Positions 12,962 through 13,493 of a stretch of 13,493 bases of DNA are shown piece after piece. The stretch is from Lachnoclostridium phytofermentans (GTDB lineage Bacteria; Bacillota; Clostridia; Lachnospirales; Lachnospiraceae). The translations under genes were made by a program, and so were the position numbers. Positions within the stretch are counted from its first letter, which is position 1; each line of letters opens with the position of its first letter. Under the pieces are notes generated by a model. It was not told the DNA's origin and did not search any database. It saw only the letters and a program-made list of their open reading frames with translations. The stretch spans positions 2,706 through 16,198 of the forward strand of contig DPVV01000429.1 in NCBI GenBank assembly GCA_003526525.1, read 5' to 3'.

Positions 12962-13493
12962 CTACGGTTCCACACCTAGTACTAGCTTACCGTTATAATA
13001 CACAACAACTTTTGTACTATCTCCATAAGAATAATCATTCTCTTGGTTATACAAACTCCAGTCACTCTTAGTAAATCTGATATTCACAATTAAGGTAGAA
13101 TCTGCAGATAATTTATCAGTTGTGTTATACGTTACATCAAGATACGAATCTGCTTTTGTTTTTGGTACCACCATTGAGTTAAAGTTTCCATTCACCACAG
13201 AAGTATATGGGATGTACCAAGGATCTTTATTTAGTTGCATTCCAGCAGTGTCACAATAGAAGTTTTCCTTCGCAGTTCCCTCTTTCGTATAATAATAACG
13301 GATTACTAACTTAGATAAATCAATATCGCTCCCTTTTTCATGCTTAATCTTATAATCCGCATTTATTGTGTTTGTTGATAGATTGGCATTACCTGTATTG
13401 GTTAAGGAAATAGTGAAACTACCTGGAATTGGTGTTACTGAAGGTGTAACCGTTGGTGTCACGGTTGGTGTTGGTGTTACTGTTGGTGTTATC
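12962..13493 (-). CDS. C-terminal family 3 carbohydrate-binding module of a secreted enzyme; 5' part outside window
   Basis: The frame is open to the right edge (177 codons with stop). A GTG at 13462 is in frame but encodes Val of a Thr-Pro-Val linker, not a start; the same linker pattern continues upstream to 13493. After the linker (TPTVTPSVTPIPG at its end) a domain of about 150 residues has the CBM3 hallmarks: IDLSKLVIRYYYT, the ENFYCDTAG strand, DSYLDVTYN, then FTKSDWSLYNQENDYSYG and the closing YYNGKLVLGVEP. CBM3 binds crystalline cellulose or related glycans. The position at the C-terminus behind a Thr-Pro linker is typical of extracellular glycoside hydrolases of cellulolytic clostridia. 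The catalytic domain is not in the window. Confidence 0.9.
   Translation of the reverse strand, partial: ITPTVTPTPTVTPTVTPSVTPIPGSFTISLTNTGNANLSTNTINADYKIKHEKGSDIDLSKLVIRYYYTKEGTAKENFYCDTAGMQLNKDPWYIPYTSVVNGNFNSMVVPKTKADSYLDVTYNTTDKLSADSTLIVNIRFTKSDWSLYNQENDYSYGDSTKVVVYYNGKLVLGVEP

Noticed and set aside
13460..13462. GTG as start codon of a small CBM3 protein
   Set aside because: The Thr-Pro-Val linker pattern continues in frame upstream to the window edge, so the gene is open at its 5' end.

Overview
The window reads as chromosomal DNA of a low-GC anaerobic Firmicute, most likely a cellulolytic Lachnospiraceae member of the Lachnoclostridium (Clostridium) phytofermentans type. The reasons are AT-rich intergenic DNA, strong GGAGG-type ribosome binding sites, a Thr-Pro linker with a family 3 cellulose-binding module, and tandem TPR-GGDEF proteins. 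The assignment is inferred from style and protein families, not from a database search.

Layout. The left part is on the minus strand: the 5' two thirds of a DNA-deoxyinosine (hypoxanthine) glycosylase (1-318), a FAD oxidoreductase with a C-terminal Rieske domain (559-2007), and the GTPase HflX (2294-3595). Upstream of hflX is an 890-base stretch (3596-4482) with no ordinary gene. On the plus strand follow a class Ic aspartate aminotransferase (4483-5766) with a strong terminator, a tiny hydrophilic Asn/Ser/Cys-rich protein (6287-6460), and a shared convergent terminator. On the minus strand are an MmcQ/YjbR-like protein and a lipoprotein M1-type metallopeptidase in one operon (6722-8562), then an orphan ABC ATPase with decayed motifs (8718-9464). 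Divergent from it are two adjacent plus-strand TPR-GGDEF proteins (9708-12686). The window ends with the C-terminus of a secreted carbohydrate-active enzyme ending in CBM3 (12962-13493, minus strand), separated from the GGDEF pair by two hairpin terminators.

The most interesting part is the hflX leader. Read on the minus strand it holds, in order: a good sigma-A promoter (4242-4214); a 7-codon ORF MFISRLR with a perfect Shine-Dalgarno; a 14-bp stem whose 5' arm lies inside that ORF; a strong intrinsic terminator (3944-3911); a 9-codon ORF MINSIRIRY with a second strong Shine-Dalgarno; and two mutually exclusive helices, one of which covers the hflX ribosome binding site and first ATG. Both leader peptides carry an Arg-x-Arg motif (RLR, RIR), the class of sequence at which macrolide-bound ribosomes arrest. 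The layout is that of an ermC-type translational attenuator placed behind a possible transcriptional attenuator, both controlling a ribosome-rescue GTPase. I read it as a candidate two-stage, antibiotic-responsive switch for hflX. Sequence geometry supports it, but it is untested.

Other points: four start codons can be refined from Shine-Dalgarno placement (FAD-Rieske, HflX, the small protein, and the open 5' end of the CBM3 protein); both GGDEF domains lack the inhibitory I-site; and several perfect palindromes or inverted repeats lie between genes.
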